Origin: Drosophila pseudoobscura
Lineage: Eukaryota; Arthropoda; Insecta; Diptera; Drosophilidae
Length of the DNA stretch: 64,000 nucleotides
NCBI RefSeq assembly: GCF_009870125.1
Contig: NC_046683.1
Location: 14,703,001-14,767,000 of the forward strand
Direction: 5' to 3'
A model generated the notes under the pieces. That model was not told where the DNA came from. It saw only the letters and a program-made list of their open reading frames with translations, and searched no databases. Of this stretch, positions 24,827 to 37,200 are shown in pieces (within the stretch, counting starts at the first letter, position 1; every line of letters begins with the position of its first letter). A program made the translations under genes and the position numbers.

Positions 24827-26311
24827 TCTGGTAATTGTTAAATTTTTCTTGTTTTCACTGGAACTTTGAGTTATTCGAAATTTTGAGATTTTTACTCCAA
24901 CGGGCGATTGTCGGGAAATGGTCCTTAAAGGTTGAGAGAGTTTTCACTAGTTTACGAAACTTATCGTTCACTGAATCCTTCTTTAGAGGAATATATTTAC
25001 AGGATTGAGAACTGCCTTTATTGAGAATCCATGTTCAACTGAATCTAGAATCTGTAAATGAATCTGTATAAAGGCTATTGGTGATCGCGGCAGAGGAAAG
25101 TCGGCTGCGGATTTGGCTGCAGGAGTTGGGGGGCAGGAGTTGGGGGGCAGCATCAAGTCAGCAGCGGTGGTCGGTGGTCGGTGGTGGGGACAGAGAACAG
25201 CAGAGTCAGCATTGTCGTAGTCGCGTCGTCAAAGAAGGGGTAGGGGTGGGGCCGGAGGACGGCGTCGACGGCTCTCGGAGAAAATGCTGACTGAATTGGA
25301 TCCAGCGGTACTTGATAAATACTACTTTGGTTCGGTAATTTTGTTTGGACTGGAAATGGAAATATGATACATACATGATACGTACATGCGGAGTTCTTTG
25401 AAAGTGAATAAACTAAAGAATGTTTGTTTTTCTTTTTGGTTTTGGTTTTAGAGCATTGAACTCTTCGAACAGGCCACTCTTGAAACAGACCATAGGCTTA
25501 ACTTATAAGTTATAGCTCTCAATTAGCCCTTAATTTAAATGTGGCATTTGTACGTATTTAACAGTTCAATATTTGATGGTGCGGGCTTTCCAGCACCTAA
25601 AGCTTTCCAACCCTATTTCCAGCAACGTTTCAGAGATGTAATCGCTGTAATCCCTACCTGTCAAAGTAGTAGGCCGGCAGTTTCCATCAAATATAATATT
25701 ATAGTTCGTATTCATAGTTCCCCAAATCATTACAGTAGTTTCAAATCAGCGATATTTTTTCCAAATTCTGCCCAAGTTTTAATCAGTTGGCACCATAAAT
25801 ATTGTTGCTTTATTTCGAAGAAAAGTGTAAGCCCCATTGTGAAGCATTCGTGGATGAATTTTATTTACTACAAAGGTAAGTATGCTCTGGCTTTTGCTGC
25901 ACTATGAGCACACTTTAAACCAATCCTTTAAACTAAAGTTACAAAATAGCACCATACCATACAAAAAAAAACGGTAGAAGACTTAAACTTGGACTCAATT
26001 TGGTACAAATACCTGTTGTTTCGATACGAGCAATCATCTTTTCAAACCATCTTTTGAATTTTGAATTTTTAACAAGGATTTTGGTGGTATGCGAAGTACG
26101 TGGATGTGATCTACTCCTTCCGACCTACAACCTACTTTTGGACACGTGCAAAGTACGCTCAAAAGTCGTCATTTTGTCGCGTAGTATTCTATTCCAGAAT
26201 TTTGAAATTATTTGGACCATTTCGGGAAATTAAGCCAGATGCTGATCAGACTCCTAAGCACTGTCGAAACGGGGGACATTTAGTGGGCGTCAGTCTCGAA
26301 AAATCTCTTGA
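24827..26311. other. Intergenic, possible retroelement flank
   Basis: Upstream of the gag fragment and before CH copy B. It holds a GGAGTTGGGGGGCA direct repeat at 25125-25148 and GGTCGGTGG repeats at 25168-25185. Frames of about 60-120 codons have no recognisable domain. Confidence 0.45.
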
Positions 26312-26360
26312 AAAATCCCCTCCATCTAGTATGCTATGACAGCCTGCTGTCAGCTGGTTT
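26312..26360 (+). promoter_or_regulatory. Conserved upstream block of CH-domain copy B
   Basis: TCCATCTAGTAT at about 26321-26332 and TATGACAGCCTGC at about 26335-26347, followed by a GGTTT stretch, match the reverse complement of 21761-21810. The block is about 170-215 bp before the ATG at 26529, a similar distance to copy A. Confidence 0.6.
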
Positions 26361-26528
26361 GAGCACAGGCAACGCATATATTCACAACGCTTTCGACTTC
26401 CATAGAACATACAACGTTTGAAAAATACACAACAAAATAAATTAGTCACAACATTACTTTTCAAATACACAAATTTCTTCTGTATTCACAAGTTTTGGTC
26501 AAAAGAAAAATTAGAATTCGTGAAGGCC

Positions 26529-26957
26529 ATGTGTAGCATCCGTCAACTGTCTGAAGAGGAGCGTTCGCTCGTGGATTCATGGCTGGAGAGCGAGGGCATC
26601 GTGTTGAACTCGCGCTCGCGGCGCGATACATACTCCGATGTGCGGCCCGTGGCAGAGATCCTGAAGAAGATCTACCCCGAAATAGAGCTCGAATGCTATC
26701 CCACTGTCAGCAGCTTCGATCGTCGCCTCCAGAACTGGCAAATCTTCGCGTTTCGGGTGCTCCTGAAGCTGGGTCTGCGGCTCCACAATCATGATCTCAA
26801 ACAGCTGGCCGAAGGCAAGCCGGGGGCCGTCGACTGGGTGCTCTTCCATGCGTTTTCCCACGCCGAAACGTTTCCCAAAGTACGGAGCTGTTCCAGGGCC
26901 CGTTCCATGGGTGGTGTTTCCAGGCGCCAGAGCACGAAAAAGTGGCGCGATATTTAA
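26529..26957 (+). CDS. SPEF1-type calponin-homology domain protein, copy B (142 aa)
   Basis: A single exon. The frame is open from 26418, but the ATG at 26529 is chosen because its product aligns with copy A from the first residue (MCSIRQLSEEER against MGTIRELTKRER). The CH-like domain fills residues about 8-115, with DVRPVAEILKKIYPEI, YPTVSSFDRRLQNW and LLKLGL. A basic Ser/Arg tail (RSCSRARS, STKKWRDI) is absent from copy A. The family binds microtubules; a role in sperm flagella or cilia is inferred. It is the inverted duplicate of the gene at 21173-21565. Confidence 0.75.
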   Translation: MCSIRQLSEEERSLVDSWLESEGIVLNSRSRRDTYSDVRPVAEILKKIYPEIELECYPTVSSFDRRLQNWQIFAFRVLLKLGLRLHNHDLKQLAEGKPGAVDWVLFHAFSHAETFPKVRSCSRARSMGGVSRRQSTKKWRDI

Positions 26958-27646
26958 ATGTATGCTGTATGAAATTGCCCTTTATTATCTTGGGCTATCT
27001 ATAAGAATGGCCTATCATCGCCCCATCATCGCCATACAAATTTCAGGTGGGTGGAATTCCTTTAGAAAAACGTAGAGCGACAGACCTCCAAGTTTATCGT
27101 AACCGTTCCCGCCACAGTTCAAAGATGATTGCTGGAGAGCCGAGAAGACAGTTTCCCGCCGGATGCGACTCGATTGGGGATACCATCTACGTGGGACCAG
27201 GCCAATGGCACGTGCTCCTGGATGTCCGGGCTACAGTCGAGCTCCATGGATTAGTTTATTTTAGTAGTACACAGATCACAGATATTTTAATAACTCGTAC
27301 AAAAAGTAAAAAACAGCCTCTTCTGAACATGGATATATTTACTTCTTGTAGAGCAATGCACATTATCCACACTGTTCAGTGTTCGCCCCTGGGCTTCTGC
27401 ACAGCCTGGTAGAGTCCTTGTGCGCTTTGGGTCGTTGTGGGGTCCTGCACTGATTCTTCCTCGCTTGCGTTAGGTATTAATCCAATCCTCTAGTACCTGT
27501 AGTAGATCTAGAGGATCTCCAATCCTTATCCAACGTCCCAGTGGGTTCTGCGGTGTGCCCGTGGCTATTTTCAAAGCTATTTTCTGTATTTTTTGTGGTA
27601 TTCCTACTGAAATCCTGTAGGGATGTGTCACAAAACTTTATCGTTC
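26958..27646. other. Intergenic
   Basis: The spacer includes a short GC-rich coding-like stretch at about 27123-27250 (frame starting MIAGEPRRQF) that ends without a recognisable domain. It could be a gene fragment. Nothing else is supported. Confidence 0.4.
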
Positions 27647-27983
27647 GACCGTTAAAAGAATGTTTGAACTACACTTGCGCCATCTGTGGGATTCAGAGGA
27701 ACACTACTGTTATAAACGCCCCCTAGATCTAACAGTGCTGCCAGATAAGCACAATTCATTTATATATTTATATCAATAAGTTTTAGTAACAATTAACGCA
27801 TAGATCAAGTCAGTCGGTCCTTTTTAATCACGGACTATAAGTCGATATAGATTCTAAGGATATCCACCTAACGTTGGACCGTTAAGAGAATGTTTTAATT
27901 CCGCTGGCGTCATCTATGGAAACAAGAGAGAAAAAAGCTTTTATAGGCGCCCGCTAGAGCGGACAGTGCCGCCACACTAACAA
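27647..27983. repeat. Direct duplication, about 105 bp, 230 bp apart
   Basis: The copies at 27647-27747 and 27877-27983 share GACCGTTAA, AGAATGTTT, a GCG(C/T)CATCT(G/A)TGG motif, a purine-rich middle, CGCC(C/G) and AGTG(C/T)(T/C)GCCA in the same order. They are diverged but clearly related. They may be promoter-proximal duplicates or an old dispersed repeat. Confidence 0.6.
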
Positions 27984-28562
27984 AATTGTCACATTGCCGC
28001 TTATCTACTTCATTTCTACTTACAAACCCAGTATTATTAAATTCTACGAGTCACAACAGAATTTGGCTGTAATATTGTTATTTTCAAAATAAAGATACGT
28101 ATCCAAGAAATTCGTTCCGCTTATCGCACAAAAATATCGATGTGGTGCCGATCAGAAACGGTGAGGTGAGGTGCGTTCAAGCCTTTTAATGTTGCTAGGC
28201 CATTTTGCAATACTGTCCATACCTTTACTTAATCACCAGCAACAAAGTCCTCCAGCAACATGCAAGGGAAAACGGGCACACTGCCAGAAGAAACGGCAAA
28301 TGGTCTCACAAATTTTTCTCTGCCTGTCAGCTGTTCGTGAAACCAAATAATAATAATACAAAATGTCGACAAGTGGGTATTAAATAATTTAAGCGCAGCC
28401 TTAGATAAAGATATCGTGGTCTTTTTTTAAGCAGAGATAAGAGATAGGATGGGCTCTCAGGAGTATATATTATTATTCTTTTTTTTTATTTTCAACGAAT
28501 TAACTCAAGTTTCTATCCTGTTTAAATTAACGGGTTTTAAGTGGGCTAAGATCTTTTTTAGC

Positions 28563-28975
28563 GGTATATTTACGGTATATTTTAAAAACCCAGGCGGCAT
28601 ATTTAAGTATATTCCAGAAGTTCAGACGCTAAATGGGCTAAAAAGGTATGGACAACAGGCAAAAGCTCCCGTAAGTTTTTCTTGTTTTACCTTTTTCGCC
28701 AAAACCATTTTTCAGACCAAATCCAATAAAAGCAAGTATATAGAATAGGCTAGTCAAGTAGAAAATTGATTCATTAATGGGATAAAATTATGTGGGCATG
28801 GCTAAATGTTTTATCTAGCTAATAATATACAACGGAATATCAAAAACGAAGAATATGTATAAGAGAACTTGAATTCGTCAGTATATTTACGAGATATTTT
28901 TAAAACGATGGTATATGTCGGTATATTTCTGAGGGTCGGACGGTATATTTTATCGACAAGTCCGCGGTCACACTG
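28563..28975 (+). promoter_or_regulatory. Tpst: Motif 1 core promoter cluster, probable Tpst promoter
   Basis: CGGTCACACTG at 28965-28975 matches the Drosophila housekeeping Motif 1 element (bound by M1BP). Just upstream are a TATCGA half-DRE (28951) and GGTATATTT at 28920 and 28942, with two more copies at 28563 and 28574. Motif 1 promoters lack TATA boxes and start transcription just downstream. The next plus-strand gene is Tpst, so this is assigned to it by position. Confidence 0.6.
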
Positions 28976-28979
28976 GTAG

Positions 28980-29434
28980 TCGGTTTAGCGCTGTCGAAGG
29001 AAGGTTGTGTCGAAATTTTTTTTTAAGAATTCAGAAAACTCGACTCGTGTGTCGCACGCACAATTTGCAAAACAGTAAAATCTACGAGTTCAGTGCAGCT
29101 GTAGTGCACGTGTGCCTGTGTGTTTGTGTTCAAGTGTGAGTGAGTGAAGACTGTGCAGATCTGAAACGGTGGTTCTCGCGGAGAGGAGGCGGAGAAAGAG
29201 TAAGAGCACAACAAAATACAACAAGTGCAAACAACGCGCGGACATCTTCTGACACGAAACAACAAGAACCACAACAACAACGTTTACCGTTGGCGGTAGA
29301 GTGTTAGAGTGTGGGGGATTCCGGCGGCGGCGACGACGTGGGAACAGGGGCAGCAGGCACGTTATTGTTGCTAGAACATTGATAGCGAAATGATTAATGA
29401 ATAAAGCGCGGCACACAGCCCAACGGCATATCGA
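28980..29434 (+). other. Tpst: Probable noncoding first exon of Tpst
   Basis: Sequence downstream of Motif 1 is rich in CAACAA/GTG repeats typical of fly 5'UTRs and has no long frame in the plus direction. Two candidate donors are GTAAGA at 29199 and GTAAAT at 29435. The acceptor would be at 38962. Exon ends need RNA data. Confidence 0.45.
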
Positions 29435-31160
29435 GTAAATATATTGTACATTTAATACTAATGAAAACTATTTCACCCGCCCTCCCCCTCCAACCGTCAC
29501 CCCTCTATAAAGTTATACATTTTAGGCGACGTTTCTGCTTTTCGCTTCTGCTGTTGGGTTCGAAAGAGGCAGTGGAATGGTAAAGGGAGAAGAACTAGCG
29601 TTGGTCTTTCGGTTCGTTCTCTTCTGCCATTTCCATTTGCCATTCCTGCTGCTGGTACTGTTGCTGCTGCTGCGGTTTTTTGTCGCTTCGCTTTTGGCCG
29701 CCTGCAGGCCGCATAATGAGAGTGCTTCAATTTCAATGCATTTCGCTCTCGCGCGCGCTCTTTCTGGCTTTTTGTTGTTGTTGTTGGTGTTGTTGTTGGT
29801 GTGTTTTGTTCCTCTGGCAGGCGGCAGTCACATGCATGTGCATGAGAATTTCCAGCTGTGTCGCCGAGGAGTGTCTCCTCTCCATGTTCGTCCGTGTGTT
29901 TGGAAGGGAGTCTGCGATTTGGAATTGTGGGCCTGGCAGGACGGGGGAGCTTCATTTGTTCGTCCTTCCGCCCCCCCACACACACACACAGCCTCCCCCC
30001 CGGCAGTCCTTGGGCTACATTTTCGTTTTATTTTGTCAAAGTTTGTTGCACTTTTCGCATACTGTCAACCCAGCCCACCCCACAGCATTTCCTCCCCCCT
30101 CGCACATAGTACACCCATTCTGTATTTCGTTTCCTCTCCTTTAACCGCCCCCGCCCCCGTCCCTGTCACCCTCCCCCTCCCAGCAGCAACAATTAGTCGC
30201 AGCTGAGAAAGAAGGGCACCAAGGCAGAGCAGAGCAGCGCAGAGCAGCGCAGCGCAGCGTCGCTGGCGGCAGACAAAAGCCGCCTTGCCATCTTGCAGTC
30301 CCTTCCCTCTCTGCTCTCTTCCTATCTAGCGCTAGCGCTAGCGCTGTCTCTGTCTTAACTTTTGATACCCTCTCAGCGGGTATGATGGTTCTTGCCACGT
30401 CTGTTAAATAGTCTTATGTACGTGGGTCCCCTTCGAATGATAGGGTATTATATGGTGCGACCCCTTCCTCCTGACTGCTGGTCTTCCCTTCTTATTTATG
30501 TACACATTCCACTTGGCACTTGTTATATTTATACGCTCCGAACACTTGCACATGCCACACCTCCCTCGCCCGCTCGCCCCCTGGCGCACTCTCTCTTTGG
30601 GATGTGGGATGTGGGATGTGTGGCATCATCAGTATGCCAGTTGTCACTTCATCGTTTTAAATGCGCTTCATGGTTTTCAATTTCGGAAAACAAGTGGCCC
30701 AAAAGAGCTGCAGAAGTGCCCATATTACATGCCACAGCAGAAGCAAAGAAGATGTTGAGGCCCTCCTGCTGCAACTCTACCCCCTCCCGTCCCGCTCCCC
30801 TCCTGCAGGCAAATGAAATTAGTCTCCCCAGCAACTGAGAAAGAGAGAAGGAAGACAGGGAAGGATGGTGAACAGCAGTTGGATAGAAAACTCAATAAAA
30901 TTCCACTAAATGCAAATTTCGAATGCATCCATTCGAACTCATACAGCCACCATCCCCCCCGCCCCAAGCCCTTACTGCCCCGTCAACAGCTCGAAATTAC
31001 AAAAAAAAAAAGAAAGAGAGAAAAGAAAAAAAGAATAACGCCAATCCGAAAGTTCCGGCCAAGTCTTTGAGACGGTGTAAAATCATTATTCGTCACGCTT
31101 ATTCGTCCGCCTGGTGCTGCTTGAGGGACACGTCGCGGCCAAGGGCGTAAACGTGTTCTC

Positions 31161-31201
31161 CGAGAGAGAGAGAGAGAGAGCAAAAGAGAGAGAGAGAGAG
31201 G
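31161..31201. repeat. GA tract
   Basis: Two runs of GAGAGAGAGAGAGAGAG, separated by CAAAA. Long GA runs on the X resemble the core of MSL recognition elements and also bind GAF or CLAMP. Confidence 0.8.
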
Positions 31202-34200
31202 CAGATCGCTTTTGAATATGAGAAAGTCTTCAAAATACAGGTAGAAATGCGAATGCAACGCAGCTACCGGAAAAAATGCGAGAAACAAGACTCTTTAGAG
31301 GTTGGAAAATTCCAGACTACCCCGCGATAGATCCATAGATCAAAGGAATAGATACTTCAGCCAAGAGTTTCTCACTCTCTTTTTTATCTGATTTGACCGC
31401 AAACTTTGACCTACCTGTTGATTTGTGGAGCAAATAATTTCCACACTTCCATCCTGCCACGCACTCAGCCAATTAACGGTATTTTGGAGCAACAAAAAAA
31501 AACCAAAATTAATTGTGGATTGTGGAAAATATTACGCATTTATCATCGTTCCACGCGTATTAACGTGGCTATCAGCATTTTTCATCATTCACTCAAATTG
31601 CGGCCCATTACGGGGGCCGGAAAAGAATATAAAACAAAATGAAATTAATATCAAAAATTAAGGGGAATACTTACGAGAATATGTATATGCAAATCGCAGA
31701 CACGCTACGTTGACTGTTTGTTCTACCAACAAAAAAAGAACAATGAAACCAAAAATAAAAAAAAAAAACCAAAAAGGGAGAACCATTTTGATGGCCTCCA
31801 AAAGACCAACCTCCCCCCCCCCCATGGTCGCCCCCTCTCCCCAAAAAATTGCACAAATTGCCCAAAAGCCAGAGAGAGAGAGAGGGAGAGGGAGAGAGAG
31901 GCAGACTGACGTTAAGGAAACGCGAAGGAAATGCAAAGGAAACTCCTTGGCTCCATTAAAAGTTGGCCCATTTGACATCGGTTTCAACGTTCTTCTCACC
32001 CCCTGGCCAAAAGGGGAAGTTTTAATGGCCTTTCCTTGAGTCCGTCCAGTCGTGGCTCGAAATTCTGTCTTTTGGGACACGTAAGCCCTCTCTTTCGCTC
32101 CCTCTCTCTCTCTCTCTTCTGTACAAAGAGAGCGGGCGACTTAAAATTGCCAATCAAATGAAACACAAAAAAAAACACACACACACACACACACAGACAC
32201 ACAGAAAAAGTGCATAAATTTAGCACGCTTATCAATTTATGACATTCGCCCTGTAACCAGCCCCCCGCTATCCGCCCCCGCTTGACGCCCCACCGGCACC
32301 GCCGCCTCTTCATCAGCAGAAACTTTGTTGCCAATTTGCATACAATGCAGTTTTTGCAGTTAACATTTTCCACTTGACAGTTTGTTACATTTTTTGCATC
32401 TTGTTTTAAATATTTATTTGTATTTTTTACAGTCCCCCCACACAACGTACGGTACTTCGTAGGGGTATACTTTTTATGGACTCTTAGAGCCGCACATATA
32501 AATATTTGCAATTTTGTAAATGCAATTTGAAACATTGTAGTGCTAACTGCAGGAGGGCTATCTATGCCACAAATACTTCTAGTATTATTAAATCCCAGTC
32601 CCTGGGTATCCCCACAGTCGCAAGATGGGCGTGCGGAGTGCCCCACACGGAGTGTCCCGTCTTCGACACACATTTAGTTTTGTTGCAAAGTCTGTTGCAC
32701 AATTTCAAAGTCAATTCATTCATTCGATTGTTTTTTCTGTGTGTGTGTGTTTTCGGTTTCAACTTTTGATGCCCGACGCGGCGCTGCTCGGCTTTCAATC
32801 GATTCCACATCCAAAAGCAAACAAACGCCGCTCTCGCTGTCGCTCTCTCTGTCTCTCTCACTCTCTTTCTGTCACTTTTGTTGCTTTAATCGCGCAATAT
32901 TTTAGGTTCAATGACTTGAGGCATTTGTTTTGTATCGTTTCTTTTGCTGCTCTCGGGGGGGGAGTGTTAATTACTTCTTCGTTTTGTTGTTCTTGTTTTA
33001 ATTGTCACTTTTTTTTTGTATCGGGGCAGATCGAACGCTAGGCCATGACCTCCCAAAAGAGGGGAGGAATCGCTGACAGACAGACGCAAGCTGGCTGATA
33101 CATAACTATTTTGATTGGTCCGCGAAGCGTGCGTGTCGTCAGCTTTTAAGCTTTTTTTCGTTGGCCCTAATGACGCTATAAGCCCTGCCATGCCCCGCCC
33201 TGCCCTGCCCTGACAGAACACAGACAGGAGGGAGCTCTGTCACTCTTGGAGCTTCTCTATAGACAAAAAGATTTAGCCATTTCCTTTTAGCAATCAAAAA
33301 TAAGTAGAACACAAGGCTTCTATACCCTTTTTCGTTAAATATTAATGGGAAATGTCACATCTACTCGATTGTATCTATGCCAAAGCAAAGTTCAATGTAC
33401 CTGCCCGATTCCGATTCCGATTCCACAGCTGCACAAAGTCTTCTTCCCGTCTCTGTTTCGTATTCATACAATACTCGTATTTATTTATACAGCAGTTGAC
33501 ATAACACAAATTGAATTATAACATTTCTCTCCCGCTTCTCTTTGCCGTATTTTTCCTGTTTGGCTGCTGGCTGCTGCAGCAACATTCCGTGTATAACGCG
33601 ATCAGACGTTAAGTTTTAATTAACACTTTTTGCCCCACTTGCACGGGCAACACCCCACCCGATCTCTGCCGGATAGATGGGGTGTCTAACGGTGCTCTGA
33701 AGAGGGTATTAGTGTGTGTGGGGGGCGGGGGCGGAAAGCCCTCTTAAGCCCAGCCCCTAGCTACACTCTTAGTATGGCTTTTCCCACTTTGAATAGTAGC
33801 ATCATCCCGATAGAGGAGGGCATTAAATAATCAGGGGGATATGGGGTATATATACGACATAGGGATTGGATGTAGACCAGTCTTGAAACTTATTAAAAGA
33901 TATATTTGATGCTCGAGCGGAATGTGTCGCCACAACATACACGTCATGTGCATGACGCGACACATTTGAGGCTCGGCTCGAGTTTGTTTGGTGCAGAGGA
34001 ATCGAGCACATTTGTAGGGTATTCTTTGATTCATTGGAATGCTGTGGCATTTCCTTCTCTCTCTCCTCTGCTTTTCATCATCCAGTGTCGCGTTGCGCTT
34101 CAGTGTGCAAATATGCTGGGGGATATTCGCTTCATTGCATCCGCTGCCCCACCGTTACGTGGCGTTGCGTTGCGTTACGTTGCGTTGCGTCGCATTGTTC

Positions 34201-37200
34201 CGGCAAGGGCAAATCCCAAGTCCCTGTCACTGGGCCCTCGTCGTGGGTTTAGATAACGCCATAGAACAGCTGCCTCCTACCCTCCGCCACCCTCTACTGC
34301 TGCTGCCGCTGCTGCATGTTGTCTGAAGTAATTTATAATATCATGACGTGACGTGCCTCGTGCCGCTGCCTTCTGCTTTGGCCTGATAAATGAGGCGAAT
34401 GTCGCCGTGGAGTCAGTTGGCTAAATAATAAACTCTCTGCGAGGCATGCGGGCCATGGCGTTTCAGCCACGTTTTGAGCTGAAAAATAGAATGGCTATGG
34501 CTATGGCTATGGCCTTCCCTTCCCTTCCCCACTTGTCACTCCCTATCTCTCTCTCTTTCTTACCCTCTCACTCTGCTTAAGCTTCACGGATTTTGTTTTT
34601 GTTTTTGGCGCGCTTTAGTTTTTAGAATTTTCCATCAAATCATCAACACTTCCTGCAAAAAGCGTGGCTCAACATTATTTATGCAGATTTGTCTCTTTTA
34701 TTTTTTCACCCACCACTCGTTGTCCCTCTCTCTCGCTCTCGGGCGAATGATGTGGCAGACAATGAGACGCATGGAGGCGCAACAAGCGTGTGAACTAGCG
34801 CCAGGCTATTTGAACAAAGTGCCACAGTGGGACTGCAGTCGATGGAAAATGCCCAAAATTATAGCCAAATTTTGCTTTAAAAGCCAGAGAGCACAGATGA
34901 AAGGTTTCGTGCTCCAGTTTTTGTCGAGGCACGCCCCCCGTAACACGTTTCATATGATTTTTGATTCGTGTCCTTCAATTTTTGTACATTTCTTTTGTTC
35001 GGAAAGATCGTCTTTAAAGACTTTATTGCTTTAGTGGCGCCAATAGATGCATTTCTTATGTTCCTTGAGCCACTGTGCGGCTGTGTGGAGTGGCCAAAAA
35101 CAAAATGCCATTAAGCTTAAGTTGAGCACGACACGAAAGAACAAAATCAGCTGAGAACCGAGAGAACTGTTTGTGGAAAAAGGCACATAAAAACCAAACA
35201 ACCATTCGCTGCACACACTCCGTAGTGTTATAATAAAAAGCAAAGTCCCATCAAATAAAGTAGGGAAAAACTCTTCACTTCGCTCATATGCATAAGCAAT
35301 TTAATGTGACCGTCTGGCTGGCTGGAATGTTGGTTGGATGTTGGTTCCAGGGCTGAGAGCTCTCTTGTTTGGCAATACAATAAAATTTACACGCTTATTA
35401 ATTTTTACAAGACTTTAACCGACACTTTGGCTCCCACAGCCGAACGACAAGAAACAACAACAACAACAAAACGGCTGCCGGGAGGAAAAGTGGAGCACTG
35501 TTTGCGTGTGTGTGTGTGTCTGTGTGTGTTTACCCTTTTGCCAGCAAACACACAATCCACATCCACATCCACATACACACACACACACACTCCTCCTCCG
35601 GGTAGCACCTCTTCAAACAAAAATCCGACTTGCTTTTCGGTATTTTTCCCTATTTGAAAGAGTGCTCGAGGGGGGGGTGGGTGGGAGTAGTGAATAGTGG
35701 GGGGTAGTGGGCGGAAAGAGGGTTGCTCTAGTAAAAAACAAAAAACTTCCGACTGCTGAGCCCTTCTGGGTAAATATATAAGCCACATTTTGGCATGCAA
35801 AATATGGCCAAAAGGAATTTTTATTTTTTTTGTTAATATCAAAACTTTTCGACACACGAAAGCGCACAAGTGAGAAGAGAAGAAAATCAAAAAGGGAAAA
35901 TGGGTGACTGGGAAGCGGAAGGGCAAAGAACCAAAGAGAAACGGAAGCAAACCCTTGAGGGGTTCGCTGTCATATGTGGAAAGCACATTTTTGCATTCCC
36001 AGACACACACACACACACTCCCCCAGAGCCCCCGCCCCATGGCCAAAACAACTCCTTGGAATGACCAACAAGTTGGCACGGATCAGAAGCCAGGAAGCCC
36101 GGAGACAACCGACAGACAGACAGAGAGGCGCTCAGACATGCACACACACACGACGAGGCAGGGTGTGGGTCGCGGCCTGCGTGGGTCGACACGAAGATAC
36201 CCCTCAGCGGTGGCCAGATGATGCACTCAGAGAAAAGTGTTAAGCCTGTTTCAATTAAATCTGTACTTAAGTAAAAGGATATTTGAATTAAGTATTTTCC
36301 CAATCCCCTCAAAAGGTCTTTAGAATTTTCCGATTTCGGGTGAGGTCGTCGAGGCCTAATATACCCCACTGCATATCCCAGCACCTTCGGGGGCATAAAA
36401 ACGGAATGTTTAATTGAGAATAAAAGGAGTAATGCCTACCCTCTCCCCCACGTACGTCTACGAGTGCACAATACGGTGTATGCTTGGTCCTACAGGGCCA
36501 AAGGTGAATCATTCGAGAGATGAAAGGAGCGAAAGGAGTCGGTGGGCGGGTGGAGAGCCGACCGCAGATGACGACAAATTGCAAGCTTTCTTTGGAAAGT
36601 TTCTAGTGTCCGGAACAGGGTTTTGGGGTTAAGAAAATTGCATGCGAGTAAAAAAAACAACAACAAAAAACTCATGAGAGAGATGATTTGTGCAAAGTTT
36701 TTCATTCTGTGGCTGTTTCGGGGGGAACAGGCGAAACGGTTTCTTTGTCGGCAAATCATCCGAAATTCGTTGCAGAAGAACCGGCCTTCTGAATGAATGA
36801 ATGCCAAATTAAATAAGTTCGGGGTGTGGGGGTGTGGGGTGTGGGGGGGAGTGGAACAAACTTTTCCTTCAGTGTAATTAAGGCTTCTAAATACGGAAAT
36901 TGTGTGAGGCTAACGGAAGGGGAGGGCCGTCGTCCAGGTCTGGGAATAGTTCTCAGGAATCCCCAGGTATCGTTTCTGTATCTAATTTGATTTCTCGGGC
37001 ACTTCTCCATGGACTGAACGATGTGTTCCATCAGATAGCACTCGAATAAAAGCTGGCAAAGATACTCTTTGATGGGGGCTTCCCTTGAATAAGGAACTCT
37101 TTTCCTCTGCCCCTCCTGCCTGCCTCTCTTCTGATGTTGTAACTGGAAAAGTTCTGTATTTAAGGGAATTATGCTTGAGCATCTGACACGTCGGCCGCAC

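Noticed and set aside
29497-30206. Overlapping frames of 150-210 codons on both strands
   Set aside because: They lie in simple-sequence-rich intron DNA with no domain and conflict with each other.
31996-32673. 225-codon minus-strand frame
   Set aside because: It is built on CA and GA microsatellites; no domain or splice context.
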